Source: Methanobrevibacter sp.
GTDB taxonomy: Archaea > Methanobacteriota > Methanobacteria > Methanobacteriales > Methanobacteriaceae
Assembly: GCF_017539065.1 (NCBI RefSeq)
Contig: NZ_JAFYHP010000003.1
Span: 17,119 to 81,118 of the forward strand
Length of the DNA stretch: 64,000 nt
Direction: 5' to 3'
Below, one piece after another: positions 16,319 through 24,987 of this stretch; position 1 is the stretch's first letter; each line of letters begins with the position of its first letter. The position numbers and the translations under genes were made by a program. The notes under the pieces are model-generated. The model searched no databases. It worked only from the letters and a program-made list of their open reading frames with translations, and had not been told where the DNA came from.

Positions 16319-17926
16319 ATGGAAACTAAATATATTATAGGCGCAGTTATTGCAGTTCTCGCAATAATTGGGATAGGTGCTTTTGCTTTGGGCGGAGGAA
16401 CCACAGAACACGCTGCTAATGAATTAGTAACCTGTGTTGCTGCTCACGGTGAAGAACCAGAATTTGGTTTCGACCCAATGCACGGTTGGGGATACCACGA
16501 TTCCGGTACAGACCCACTTATACAAAGTACCATTCTCAAAAGAGATAAAGACAATAATTTTGTAAACGATTTGGCGACAGACTATGAAATCTCTAGTGAC
16601 TTAAAAACTTACACCGTAACCATTCGTGACGATGTAAAATTCACTGATGGTTCTAAATTAACCGCTAAAGATGTAGCATTCTCCTACAACAAAGCGAAAG
16701 AATTAGGTGAAGGAGCAGATTTAAGCTCAATGGAAGAAGCTAAAGCTGACGGAGATAAAGTAGTATTCACACTTAACAAAGCAGATTCAACATTCGTCAA
16801 CAAATTGACTGATGTTGGAATCGTGCCTGAAGCTAATTATGATGAAGAATCATACGGTCAAAACCCAATTGGATCCGGACCTTATAAATTAGCTCAATGG
16901 GATAAAGGACAACAATTTATCCTAGAGAAAAACCCTGACTATTATGGTAAAGAACCTTACTTCGAAAAAATAACAAACCTTTTCCTTGATTCTGATGCAG
17001 CATTTGCAGCAGTTAAAAACGGAGATGTTGACATTGCTGAAGTTCCAGTAGCATACGCAAATGAAACTGTAGATGGCTACCACATGGAATACTTCGATTC
17101 AATCGATGTACGTGGTGTATCAATCCCTACTCAAATGGATGAAGGAAAAGTAGCTGCTGACAATTACACCGTGGGTAACAATGTAACTGGAGACCCAGCT
17201 GTTAGAGAAGCATTGAACATTGGTATTAACAGACAAGAAATTGTTGACGGTGCATTAAACGGATTCGGTAACGTGTCCTACAATGGTGTAGCTGGCCAAT
17301 TACCTTGGGCAACTGATGCTGGATTTGAAGACGGTCAAGTAGATGAAGCTAAAGCTATTCTTGCAGATGCCGGATGGAATGATACCGACGGTGACGGAAT
17401 TGTAGAAAAAGATGGAGTAAAAGCTTCATTCACTGTATACTACAAAGCTACCGCAACTGAAAGACAAGCAATTGCAGTGTCACTTGCAGAACAAGCTCAA
17501 AAACTTGGTATAGAAATCATTCCTGAAGGTGCAAGCTGGGACGACATCGACCCTAACATACACAGCCAAGGAGTAGTATGGGGTTGGGGTTCAGCAGACC
17601 CATATTCACTTGAACACCAATATGATTCCAGAGTAGCAGGTGTCGGATATGATAATGCAGAAATGCTTAATGATTCTGCTGTAGATTCATTAATTGATGC
17701 TGCTATGGGACAAGAGCTCGACAGTTCATACGGTACCTGGTCTCAAGTAGCTCAACAAGCTAATTCCCAATATCCTTACATCTGGATTGGAACCATGGAC
17801 TACACCTACTTTGTAAGTGATGACTTAGACATTTCCAACAGCACACACCTCATCTACCCACACGGTGGAGACATATGGGGTAACATCTACGATTGGACAC
17901 GTCTTAATGCAACTGAAGAAGCTTAA
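16319..17926 (+). CDS. ABC importer 2 substrate-binding protein (SBP family 5)
   Basis: A 535-residue family 5 binding protein. The N-terminal hydrophobic helix (about residues 4-24, IIGAVIAVLAIIGIGAFALG) has no lipobox Cys, so probably a membrane anchor. Motifs: FGFDPMHGWGYHDSG, LATDYEISSDLKTY, GSGPYKLAQWDKGQ, NIGINRQEI. Clearly paralogous to the protein at 9776, but ligand-cleft positions differ, such as HGWGYHDSG against TGWGCGHQN, hinting at a different ligand or affinity. GAGG precedes the ATG at 16319; the frame is open 17 codons further. First gene of an intact five-gene operon. Confidence 0.88.
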   Translation: METKYIIGAVIAVLAIIGIGAFALGGGTTEHAANELVTCVAAHGEEPEFGFDPMHGWGYHDSGTDPLIQSTILKRDKDNNFVNDLATDYEISSDLKTYTVTIRDDVKFTDGSKLTAKDVAFSYNKAKELGEGADLSSMEEAKADGDKVVFTLNKADSTFVNKLTDVGIVPEANYDEESYGQNPIGSGPYKLAQWDKGQQFILEKNPDYYGKEPYFEKITNLFLDSDAAFAAVKNGDVDIAEVPVAYANETVDGYHMEYFDSIDVRGVSIPTQMDEGKVAADNYTVGNNVTGDPAVREALNIGINRQEIVDGALNGFGNVSYNGVAGQLPWATDAGFEDGQVDEAKAILADAGWNDTDGDGIVEKDGVKASFTVYYKATATERQAIAVSLAEQAQKLGIEIIPEGASWDDIDPNIHSQGVVWGWGSADPYSLEHQYDSRVAGVGYDNAEMLNDSAVDSLIDAAMGQELDSSYGTWSQVAQQANSQYPYIWIGTMDYTYFVSDDLDISNSTHLIYPHGGDIWGNIYDWTRLNATEEA

Positions 17927-17935
17927 TTAAATATT

Positions 17936-17980
17936 AAAATGATTTATTTAAATAAATCATTTTTTATTTCTTTTTTTAAA
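17936..17980 (+). terminator. Palindrome between binding protein and permease genes
   Basis: A perfect 28-bp palindrome at 17936-17963 (arms AAAATGATTTATTT and its complement) followed by T-rich sequence, 10 bp after the binding-protein stop. Such hairpins often make the binding-protein message more abundant than the downstream permease message, by partial termination or by 3'-end protection. The operon evidently continues. Confidence 0.6.
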
Positions 17981-18002
17981 CGAATTTAATATATGATTAG
18001 GG

Positions 18003-18998
18003 TTGATTAAAATTAACAATAAAAAATTAGCTAAATTTTTTGGATATAAAGCTATTAGATTACTAATTTTATTAATTGTTATTGCAGCAATCAGTTTTAT
18101 TATGATACAGATGTCTCCAATTGACCCTGTAAGAGCTTATCTTGGTCAAAGAATCGTTAGCCAAGAACAAATGGCAATTATGGGAGATTATTGGGGTACA
18201 AATTTATCTTTAGGAGAAAGAGTATTGGGTTGGCTTCAAACATTAGCAACCGGAAGTATGGGCTTCTCATTAATTTACAGAGTGCCTGTAACTGAAGTAA
18301 TCATTCAAAAATTCACAGCTTCATTTACTCTTATGGCAGTCTCTTGGGTAATTTCTGCATTTGTAGGTTTTGGATTAGGCGTGCTTGCAGGTGCTAAAGA
18401 AGGTACCTGGATAGACAAAGCAATTAAAACTTACTGTTACATATTACAATCTACACCTACCTTTTGGATAGGGTTAGTACTTTTAATGGTTTTTTCAGTA
18501 TATTTAGGTTGGTTCCCTATAGGACTTTCCGTTCCGATTGGGCAATTGTCAGATACAGTGACATTTTGGCAGTGGTTATATAGATTGATACTGCCTGCAG
18601 TTACATTAAGTATTGTAGGAATCGCTTCTCTTACAATGTTTACAAGAGACAAGCTCATCAGTGTTAAAAAAAGTGATTATTTCTTGTTTGCACAAGCTAG
18701 AGGTGAAAGCTTTTGGGGAATTATCAAAAATCACGGAATAAGAAACATTTTAATTCCAGCAATCACTATCCAGTTCATGTCATTCAATGAATTGTTTGGC
18801 GGAACCATTCTTGTTGAACAGGTATTTGCATACCCTGGAATAGGACAAGCGACTGTCGCAGCAGGATTAAGGTCAGACGTTCCATTATTGTTGGGTATTG
18901 TTCTAATCAGTGCCACCTTTGTATTTGTAGGAAACCTTATTGCAGATATAATCTATGAATATGTGGATCCAAGAATAAGGGGTGAAGAAGATGAGTGA
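18003..18998 (+). CDS. Peptide/nickel-type ABC importer 2, permease 1 (DppB/NikB family)
   Basis: About 330 residues, paralogous to the permease at 8734: MSPIDPVRAYLG near the first helix, the EAA loop FAQARGESFWGIIKNHGIRNILIP, and VEQVFAYPGIGQ. No ATG lies at the N-terminus. A TTG at 18003 opens the frame with no spacing from its upstream AGGG. The position matching the paralogue's start is an ATT at 18012, four bases after GGTTGAT, so an AUU start is plausible. It overlaps the next gene by 8 bp. Confidence 0.88.
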   Translation: MIKINNKKLAKFFGYKAIRLLILLIVIAAISFIMIQMSPIDPVRAYLGQRIVSQEQMAIMGDYWGTNLSLGERVLGWLQTLATGSMGFSLIYRVPVTEVIIQKFTASFTLMAVSWVISAFVGFGLGVLAGAKEGTWIDKAIKTYCYILQSTPTFWIGLVLLMVFSVYLGWFPIGLSVPIGQLSDTVTFWQWLYRLILPAVTLSIVGIASLTMFTRDKLISVKKSDYFLFAQARGESFWGIIKNHGIRNILIPAITIQFMSFNELFGGTILVEQVFAYPGIGQATVAAGLRSDVPLLLGIVLISATFVFVGNLIADIIYEYVDPRIRGEEDE

Positions 18999-19842
18999 AA
19001 TGCCATGGTATAACAGAGGATTATTCAGCTCTCTAAACTTAAGGCAAAAAACCCTTTTGACCATAGGACTCACAGGATTGGTCTTGTTAATTATTTTCAT
19101 TTGTGGAACAATGATTAATGCAAATTTACCAACAGATTTTACCACAAGAATGCAACCCCCTTCATTCGGACATCCTTTCGGTACCGATTGGATGGGTAGA
19201 GACATGTTCCTCAGAACAATCAAAGGTTTGAGCTTAAGTATCATGATAGGAATAGGTGCTTCAATAATTTCCAGTATAATCGCTACAATATTGGCATTTT
19301 TAGCAAGCGCTAATAAGTACTGTGACGAATTTGTTTCATGGTTAATTGACTTATTCGCATCAATACCTCATATACTGTTAATTATGATGATATCCATTGC
19401 ATTAGGAAAAGGAGCCTTTGGAGTAATTATGGCAGTGGCATTTTCACACTGGGTCAATCTGACAAGAGTATTGAGAGCAGAAGTGCTTCAAATCAACACT
19501 TCCGAGTATGTTGCATTATCCAGAAGATTCGGTAAAAGTAAATTCTGGATTGCAAAAGAACATATATTGCCTTTAGTGCTGTCTCAAATATTTGTTGGAA
19601 CATTGCTTGTATTCCCTCATGCAATTATGCATGAATCAAGCGTAACATTCCTAGGATTCGGTTTATCACCACACGAACCTGCAATCGGTATCATTTTATC
19701 TGAATCAATGACATACCTTGCAATGGGCGCCTGGTGGTTAGCATTCTTCCCAGGAGTAGCATTATTGATTGTTGTATTATTGTTCGATATTATAGGAGAC
19801 AATTTAAAACGATTGTTTGATCCTTCAGAGGCAAATAACTAG
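18991..19842 (+). CDS. Peptide/nickel-type ABC importer 2, permease 2 (DppC/NikC family)
   Basis: A 283-residue permease paralogous to the one at 7887, with FGTDWMGRDMFLRTI, an EAA loop (ALSRRFGKSKFWIAKEHILP), and PHAIMHESSVTFLGFGLSPHEP shared almost word for word. The ATG at 18991 follows AAGGGGTGA; the GTG three codons earlier is less likely. It overlaps the stop of permease 1 and is followed by the ATPase genes. Confidence 0.9.
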   Translation: MSEMPWYNRGLFSSLNLRQKTLLTIGLTGLVLLIIFICGTMINANLPTDFTTRMQPPSFGHPFGTDWMGRDMFLRTIKGLSLSIMIGIGASIISSIIATILAFLASANKYCDEFVSWLIDLFASIPHILLIMMISIALGKGAFGVIMAVAFSHWVNLTRVLRAEVLQINTSEYVALSRRFGKSKFWIAKEHILPLVLSQIFVGTLLVFPHAIMHESSVTFLGFGLSPHEPAIGIILSESMTYLAMGAWWLAFFPGVALLIVVLLFDIIGDNLKRLFDPSEANN

Positions 19843-19855
19843 ATTGGGTGATTTT

Positions 19856-20803
19856 ATGGGAGAATTATTAGAAGTAAATAATTTATCAATATCTTTTACA
19901 CAATACGTTCAAGGATTGAATAGGCACGATTTGAAAGTCATATCCGATTTGACAATAGATGTCGGAGAAAGCGAAATCGTTGCAATATTAGGTTCAAGTG
20001 GTTCAGGTAAAAGTCTTTTAGCTCACTCAATTTTAGGTATTCTGCCTTACAACTCCCACGTTACCGGAGACATTAAATACAAAGGCCAGATTTTAGACCA
20101 AGAATTAAAAGAAAAATTAAGAGGAAAGGAAATTTGTTTGATTCCGCAATCTGTGAATTTCTTGGATCCTCTAATGAAAGTGTCTGAACAGGCAATTGGC
20201 GAATGTAAGGACGAAAAGGAACATGCCGAGAAGAAAATAAGGCAAAGGGAAATCTTTGCAAAATACGGATTGGATGAAAGCGTAGATGACTTATATCCTT
20301 TTGAACTGTCAGGCGGAATGGCAAGAAAAGTTTTATTATCTACCGCATTAGTAGGTGATCCTACTTTATTGATTGCTGATGAACCTACACCGGGTCTTGA
20401 TGCAAAAAGCGTTGAAGAGACAATTACCGACATCAGAAATTTAAAAGAGCAGGGAAAAGGTGTTTTACTAATTACTCACGAAATCGACGTTGCTTTAAAA
20501 ACAGCGGATAGAATCGCGATATTCTATTCCGGATATGTTATTGAAATTAATAAAGTGGAAAACTTCAAAAATGCAGATAATGTATTGCACCCATATACTA
20601 AAGCTTTAATTAATTCACTGCCTAAAAACGGTTTCAACTTAACCGAAGGGGTTCAACCATTGGATGAGGTTCCAGGTTGTCCGTATTATGAAAACTGTCC
20701 AATACGTATTGACAAATGTGCAAATACCAAACCACAACTTGAAGAGCATGACGGAGTAATGATTAGATGTTTTAATTTCAAGGAGGCTAACGATGGAACT
20801 TAA
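19856..20803 (+). CDS. ABC importer 2 ATPase 1 (DppD/NikD family)
   Basis: A 315-residue ATPase: Walker A GSSGSGKSLL, LIPQSVNFLDP, signature LSGGMARKVL, Walker B LIADEPTPGLD, switch LITHE. The C-terminal extension again has four cysteines (CPYYENC and two later), a possible Fe-S site. GGGTGATTTT precedes the ATG at 19856, which I prefer over the open frame starting 13 codons earlier. Overlaps the next gene by 11 bp, exactly as in importer 1. Confidence 0.9.
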   Translation: MGELLEVNNLSISFTQYVQGLNRHDLKVISDLTIDVGESEIVAILGSSGSGKSLLAHSILGILPYNSHVTGDIKYKGQILDQELKEKLRGKEICLIPQSVNFLDPLMKVSEQAIGECKDEKEHAEKKIRQREIFAKYGLDESVDDLYPFELSGGMARKVLLSTALVGDPTLLIADEPTPGLDAKSVEETITDIRNLKEQGKGVLLITHEIDVALKTADRIAIFYSGYVIEINKVENFKNADNVLHPYTKALINSLPKNGFNLTEGVQPLDEVPGCPYYENCPIRIDKCANTKPQLEEHDGVMIRCFNFKEANDGT

Positions 20804-21404
20804 AGCAAATAATATTTCTTTTTCATATAACAAAAAAAGACAAATATTAAAGGATTTTTCATTATCTCTTAACAGTAATCAAATAATAGGTTTAATGGGA
20901 GACAGCGGTAGCGGCAAATCTACATTATGCAAAATAATGGCAGGATATCTTACTCACTACTCAGGAGAGGTTACCCTTGATGGCAAAAAAATTCCAGATA
21001 AGGATTACTATCCTGTACAATTAATCTTCCAACACCCTGAAAAAACCATGAATCCTAAATGGAAAATGGATAAAGTATTGAATGAATCATGGACACCTAC
21101 TCAAGATTTAAAAGATACTTTCGGTCTTAAAGATAGTTGGTTGACACGTTGGCCTAACGAACTTTCCGGTGGGGAATTGCAGCGTTTTAGTATATTGAGG
21201 GCTCTTAATCCTAAAACAAAATTCATCATTGCCGATGAGATAAGTACAATGCTTGATGCAGTTACACAGGTACAAATTTGGGAAGCTCTTATCAATCACT
21301 GTAAAGCCAACAACATTGGAATATTGGCTGTCAGCCACGATAAAGAGTTGCTCGACGTAATCTGTGATGATATTTTATATTTTGATGAAATAAATAATCT
21401 CTAA
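20793..21404 (+). CDS. ABC importer 2 ATPase 2 (DppF/NikE family, short)
   Basis: A 203-residue ATPase, paralogue of the one at 14081: Walker A GDSGSGKSTL, shared FQHPEKTMNPKWKM, signature LSGGELQRFS, Walker B IIADEISTMLD, switch AVSHD. It lacks the C-terminal oligopeptide extension. AAGGAGG precedes the ATG. Last gene of the operon; a hairpin terminator overlaps its stop. Confidence 0.9.
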   Translation: MELKANNISFSYNKKRQILKDFSLSLNSNQIIGLMGDSGSGKSTLCKIMAGYLTHYSGEVTLDGKKIPDKDYYPVQLIFQHPEKTMNPKWKMDKVLNESWTPTQDLKDTFGLKDSWLTRWPNELSGGELQRFSILRALNPKTKFIIADEISTMLDAVTQVQIWEALINHCKANNIGILAVSHDKELLDVICDDILYFDEINNL

Positions 21405-21427
21405 ATTTTTTAGAGATTTTTTCTTTT
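21396..21427 (+). terminator. Hairpin terminator after importer 2
   Basis: Arms AATCTCTAAA (21396-21405) and TTTAGAGATT (21409-21418) with a 3-base loop, followed by a T-run. The remaining spacer to the P-type ATPase gene (to 21606) shows nothing else. Confidence 0.7.
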
Positions 21428-21606
21428 TTTAATTTTTTCAATGATTTTTGATATGGTTTTAATTATTTTTTCGATGAAGTATTTTACAAGTTAGAACACC
21501 AACCATATGTTTTTTGGCATGGAAAATAAATATGCTTGAATGAAGTTTTTATTTTGTTGTTTAGAAAGTGAAACATACACATTCAAAGTAAAAAAAATAA
21601 CTAAAA

Positions 21607-24027
21607 TTAGAACAGTGGATCTTTCACCATTCCAATTCTAAATGAATTCAAGATAACTAAAATAGTCAATCCCAAATCACCAAAGCCGACAGACATCATC
21701 AATGTTATGATTCCCATAATCGCAAGGATTACACATAACAATTTAACCAAAATAGCAATACTAATATTCTGTTTAATGATTCCCATTGTCTTACGGCTTA
21801 AAGCAAATAAGTATGGGAGTTTGGATATGTCATCCTGCATCAATGCGATATCTGCGGTTTCAATTGCCACATCGGAACCTGCAGCACCCATTGCAATACC
21901 TATGTTTGAACGTGCCAAAGCCGGAGCATCATTGATGCCGTCACCAACCATTGCAACATCACCAAATTTGTTTCTGATGGTATCCAGGATGTTTAACTTA
22001 TCTTCCGGAAGCAAATTGGAATAGACATAGTCGATACCTATTTCAGATGCAACACTTTGTGCAGCAAGTTTGTTGTCACCGGTAAGCATAATGGTTTGTA
22101 CGCCTTGGTCTTTCAAATCAGCGATGACTTCAGAAGCATTGTCCCTAATCTTATCGGATACTGTAATAATACCCAATACCTTTTCGGCATTTCCGATGAA
22201 TATTAGAGTTTTACCTTCACTGGAATACTTATTAATATCCTCCCTTGAAATGTCAAAGGAACTTCCTTCAATTAAAGATTCATTTGCAGCATAGAACTGT
22301 TCGCCGTTAATGTTAGCTACGATTCCTTTACCCGGAACATTTCTGAAGTCCTGAATAATGTCAAATATTATGTTATTCTCATCAGCATAGTCAACAATAG
22401 CCTTAGCAATCGGGTGAGAGGATTGGGATTCCAATGAAGCTGCAATTTTAACAATATCCTCTTTTGAGTAATCTTCATCTAAAACTTCAACATCACTTAA
22501 TTTAAGTTTTCCTTCTGTTAATGTACCTGTCTTATCAAAAATTACCGCTTTCACATTACGCATCTCTTCAACATAGGTACTTCCTTTAATAATTACTCCA
22601 TTTCTGGTAGCTGAAGTGATTGCAGACACCATACCAACAGGTGTTGAAATCAGGAATGCACAAGGACATGAGATTACTAAAAGTGAAAGGGCCTTATAAA
22701 CCCAATCGACTAGGTTCTGACCAAATAACAATGGCGGGATGAATGCAACACATATTGCTCCAATCATCATGATAGGAGTATAATATTTTGCTACCCTTTC
22801 AACCAATGTTTCGGTTTCGGAACGGTTGAGTTGTGATCTTTTAACCAAAGTTACGATTTTTGAGATAACTGAATCCTTAGCTTCGGTTGTTACTTTAATT
22901 TCAAGATATCCGTCTTCGTTGACTGTTCCTGAAAATACATTGTCACCAACCTCTTTTAATACTGGAACACTTTCACCAGTAATTGAAGCTTGGTTTATTG
23001 AAGAGGAACCGAAAACAACTTCCCCATCCAAAGGAACTTTATCTCCCGGTTTTACGATTACAATATCTCCAATATTTACCTCATCAACGTTTTTAATCTC
23101 TTCCTTATCTCCTACTTTGACTCGAGCAGTATCGGGTGCAATTTCAACTAACGATTTGATTGAACGTTTAGCCCTGTGTTCTGCAAGGTCTTCTAAAAAT
23201 TCAGCAATATAATAAAGGAAAGTAACGGCCGCACCCTCTTCAGGATGACCTATAATAAACGATGCAACACAAGCAATACATACCAACATTGCAGGTCCGA
23301 CAGTATGCCTGTTAACCAATGATTTATAAGCTAAAATAGCTATCTCATAACCTGCAATGATTGCGCCTATCATATAAGTAACTGTTACAACTGTAGGGCT
23401 GAATGACAACCATTCAAAAATATGTCCTAAAACAAATAGTATGCCGCTCACAAGAATGATTTGGACAGGCCTATTTGCAATCAATGGTTTTCCTTCAGCA
23501 AATAATTCGCCATCCTCATGAGCGTGGTCATGCCCATGGTCGTGTCCATGGTCATCTTCATCATCTGCACAATCCGGACAAGCACAAAGGCTAAATTCAA
23601 CATCATCGTGGTCATGATCGTGATCATGATGATGCTCTTCATGAGAATGCTCATGCTCATGATTATGGTCATGATGATGCTCTTCATGAGAATGCTCATG
23701 ATGCTCGTGACCGTGATCATGATGATGCTCTTCATGAGAATGCTCATGATGCTCGTGATCATGGTCATGTTCTTCATCATCTGCACAATCAGGACAAGCA
23801 CAGAGATTAATATCTACCTCTTCATTATAGTCTATTTCTTCTCTATGATCGTATACGCTTAAATCAGTCTTTTCTTGATATTCTCTTAATAACTTTTTAT
23901 CATAGTGTTTTGGATTTTCACAGCGAGTGTCTTCACATTCTGGATTAAAACAGATATAGTTATAGTGCTCTGGATTATAACAATCTTTATCGTCACAATC
24001 AGAGTCATAACATCTATTTTCAACCAT
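21607..24027 (-). CDS. Zn/Cd/Pb-type P1B ATPase with His/Cys-rich N-terminus
   Basis: An 806-residue metal-exporting P-type ATPase. Catalytic marks: TGES (350-353), CPC in helix 6 (454-456), DKTGTLT with the phosphorylated Asp498, and GDGINDAP. A Lys in helix 7 (ILVKLLC) and an Asp-Leu-Gly in helix 8 (VGFGDLG) match the P1B-2 (zinc/cadmium/lead) class. The first about 175 residues lack the usual GMTCxxC domain. Instead they hold six spaced Cys in residues 6-36, two CACPDC motifs (76-81, 148-153), and a His/Asp/Glu run with tandem 15-16-residue units between and after them. GGTGAT precedes the ATG, 18 bp after the SmtB-like gene, so the pair is an operon. Confidence 0.9.
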   Translation of the reverse strand: MVENRCYDSDCDDKDCYNPEHYNYICFNPECEDTRCENPKHYDKKLLREYQEKTDLSVYDHREEIDYNEEVDINLCACPDCADDEEHDHDHEHHEHSHEEHHHDHGHEHHEHSHEEHHHDHNHEHEHSHEEHHHDHDHDHDDVEFSLCACPDCADDEDDHGHDHGHDHAHEDGELFAEGKPLIANRPVQIILVSGILFVLGHIFEWLSFSPTVVTVTYMIGAIIAGYEIAILAYKSLVNRHTVGPAMLVCIACVASFIIGHPEEGAAVTFLYYIAEFLEDLAEHRAKRSIKSLVEIAPDTARVKVGDKEEIKNVDEVNIGDIVIVKPGDKVPLDGEVVFGSSSINQASITGESVPVLKEVGDNVFSGTVNEDGYLEIKVTTEAKDSVISKIVTLVKRSQLNRSETETLVERVAKYYTPIMMIGAICVAFIPPLLFGQNLVDWVYKALSLLVISCPCAFLISTPVGMVSAITSATRNGVIIKGSTYVEEMRNVKAVIFDKTGTLTEGKLKLSDVEVLDEDYSKEDIVKIAASLESQSSHPIAKAIVDYADENNIIFDIIQDFRNVPGKGIVANINGEQFYAANESLIEGSSFDISREDINKYSSEGKTLIFIGNAEKVLGIITVSDKIRDNASEVIADLKDQGVQTIMLTGDNKLAAQSVASEIGIDYVYSNLLPEDKLNILDTIRNKFGDVAMVGDGINDAPALARSNIGIAMGAAGSDVAIETADIALMQDDISKLPYLFALSRKTMGIIKQNISIAILVKLLCVILAIMGIITLMMSVGFGDLGLTILVILNSFRIGMVKDPLF
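23605..23775 (-). repeat. In-frame tandem repeats coding for His-rich units
   Basis: Nearly identical 31-bp blocks begin at 23625, 23670 and 23718 (spacing 45 and 48 bp, multiples of three), encoding repeated HEHSHEEHHHDH segments of the P-type ATPase. They are prone to copy-number change without breaking the frame. Confidence 0.8.
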
Positions 24028-24045
24028 GTTATCACCTGATTAAAC

Positions 24046-24426
24046 TTATTCTAATATATGTTCTAAACCTACTTTATAAATCATTTCAATATGAAGGTCG
24101 GTTAGGGAATATCTGGCCATTTTTCCTTCTTTTTGAAATTTGACAATATTATTTGCACGTAATATTCTCAATTGATTTGAGACAGTAGTTTGGTTTAAAT
24201 CAAGAGCCTCACAAATATCACAAACACATAAATCATCTACTGCAAGTAGAGAAATAATTTTTAATCTTGTTGGATTGCTGAAAATTTTAAAAAATTCTGA
24301 TAAATCAAGATATTCCTCTTCTGAAGGCATACGTTCCTTTACACGGTTAACGGTATCTTCATGAGAGTCAAATACCTCACATATATCATCATTAGTTCCA
24401 TCAAGATTTTTATCTTTCATTTCCAT
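24046..24426 (-). CDS. ArsR/SmtB-family zinc-sensing repressor
   Basis: A 126-residue winged-helix repressor (from the ATG at 24426). Core: FKIFSNPTRLKIISLL, then DLCVCDIC with a CVC pair (C67, C69) at the alpha-3 position, recognition helix LNQTTVSNQLRILRANNIV, and wing. The last helix carries D110, H112, H123 and E126, exactly the DxH-x10-HxxE zinc site of SmtB. So it may have both alpha-3 and alpha-5 metal sites. It precedes the zinc-type ATPase and probably derepresses it on zinc. The frame remains open 11 codons upstream, across the TATA-like region, which is unlikely to be coding. Confidence 0.9.
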   Translation of the reverse strand: MEMKDKNLDGTNDDICEVFDSHEDTVNRVKERMPSEEEYLDLSEFFKIFSNPTRLKIISLLAVDDLCVCDICEALDLNQTTVSNQLRILRANNIVKFQKEGKMARYSLTDLHIEMIYKVGLEHILE

Positions 24427-24525
24427 CACATATATTATATAATTAATTTTATAATACATTTATCTATTTAAATGTTTTCATATCATGATATTGTGATATG
24501 TTATTTTAAAAAATAAAAAAAAGAA

Positions 24526-24969
24526 TCAACTACCTTGAAGGTCATGAACCTCCTGACCAAGATAATCAACATCCTTAACCAACAAAACATCTTTAGGATA
24601 CTCAACATCACCAATAGAATGATTTTCCAAGACTTTGCATTCTATAAACTCATCAATATATGCATCACATACATATTGTGAAGGAATTTTTTTCGCATCC
24701 CAACTGTCCATTACTACAAACGCATCAGCAGCAACGAAAACCTGTTTATTTCCTAAAGATTCCATCCAGACAAGGGTTTCATTATCATAACCCTTATAAT
24801 AGTCTCCGGTTTTAATATCTTGAATTATGCTTGATAATGGAATAGGGCCTTCAGAAGATACTGTTAGGCTTGTTTTATTAGAGTCGTCGCCTTCATCAAA
24901 TGAATAAACTAAAACTAGCGATAAAATAGCTAAAAGTATAATTATTATGACAATGATACTTTTATTCAT
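24526..24969 (-). CDS. Membrane-anchored protein of unknown function
   Basis: A 147-residue protein with an N-terminal hydrophobic segment (about residues 5-22) and a polar exterior domain; probably anchored and facing outward. I recognise no family. The exterior part is acidic with two Cys (in YVCDAYIDEFIECK) that could form a disulfide. AGGAGG precedes the ATG. It is 18 bp after the DUF2124-like gene and probably cotranscribed. Confidence 0.7.
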   Translation of the reverse strand: MNKSIIVIIIILLAILSLVLVYSFDEGDDSNKTSLTVSSEGPIPLSSIIQDIKTGDYYKGYDNETLVWMESLGNKQVFVAADAFVVMDSWDAKKIPSQYVCDAYIDEFIECKVLENHSIGDVEYPKDVLLVKDVDYLGQEVHDLQGS

Positions 24970-24987
24970 TCTAGAACCTCCTAACGA

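Noticed and set aside
23605..23775. Tandem repeats considered as a CRISPR array
   Set aside because: The units are in frame, low-complexity His codons with no unique spacers of 30-40 bp, inside the ATPase gene.
23481..23862. Met-rich open frames on both strands across the His-rich repeats
   Set aside because: They arise because CAT/CAC repeats read as ATG/GTG in other frames. The P-type ATPase frame explains the region.
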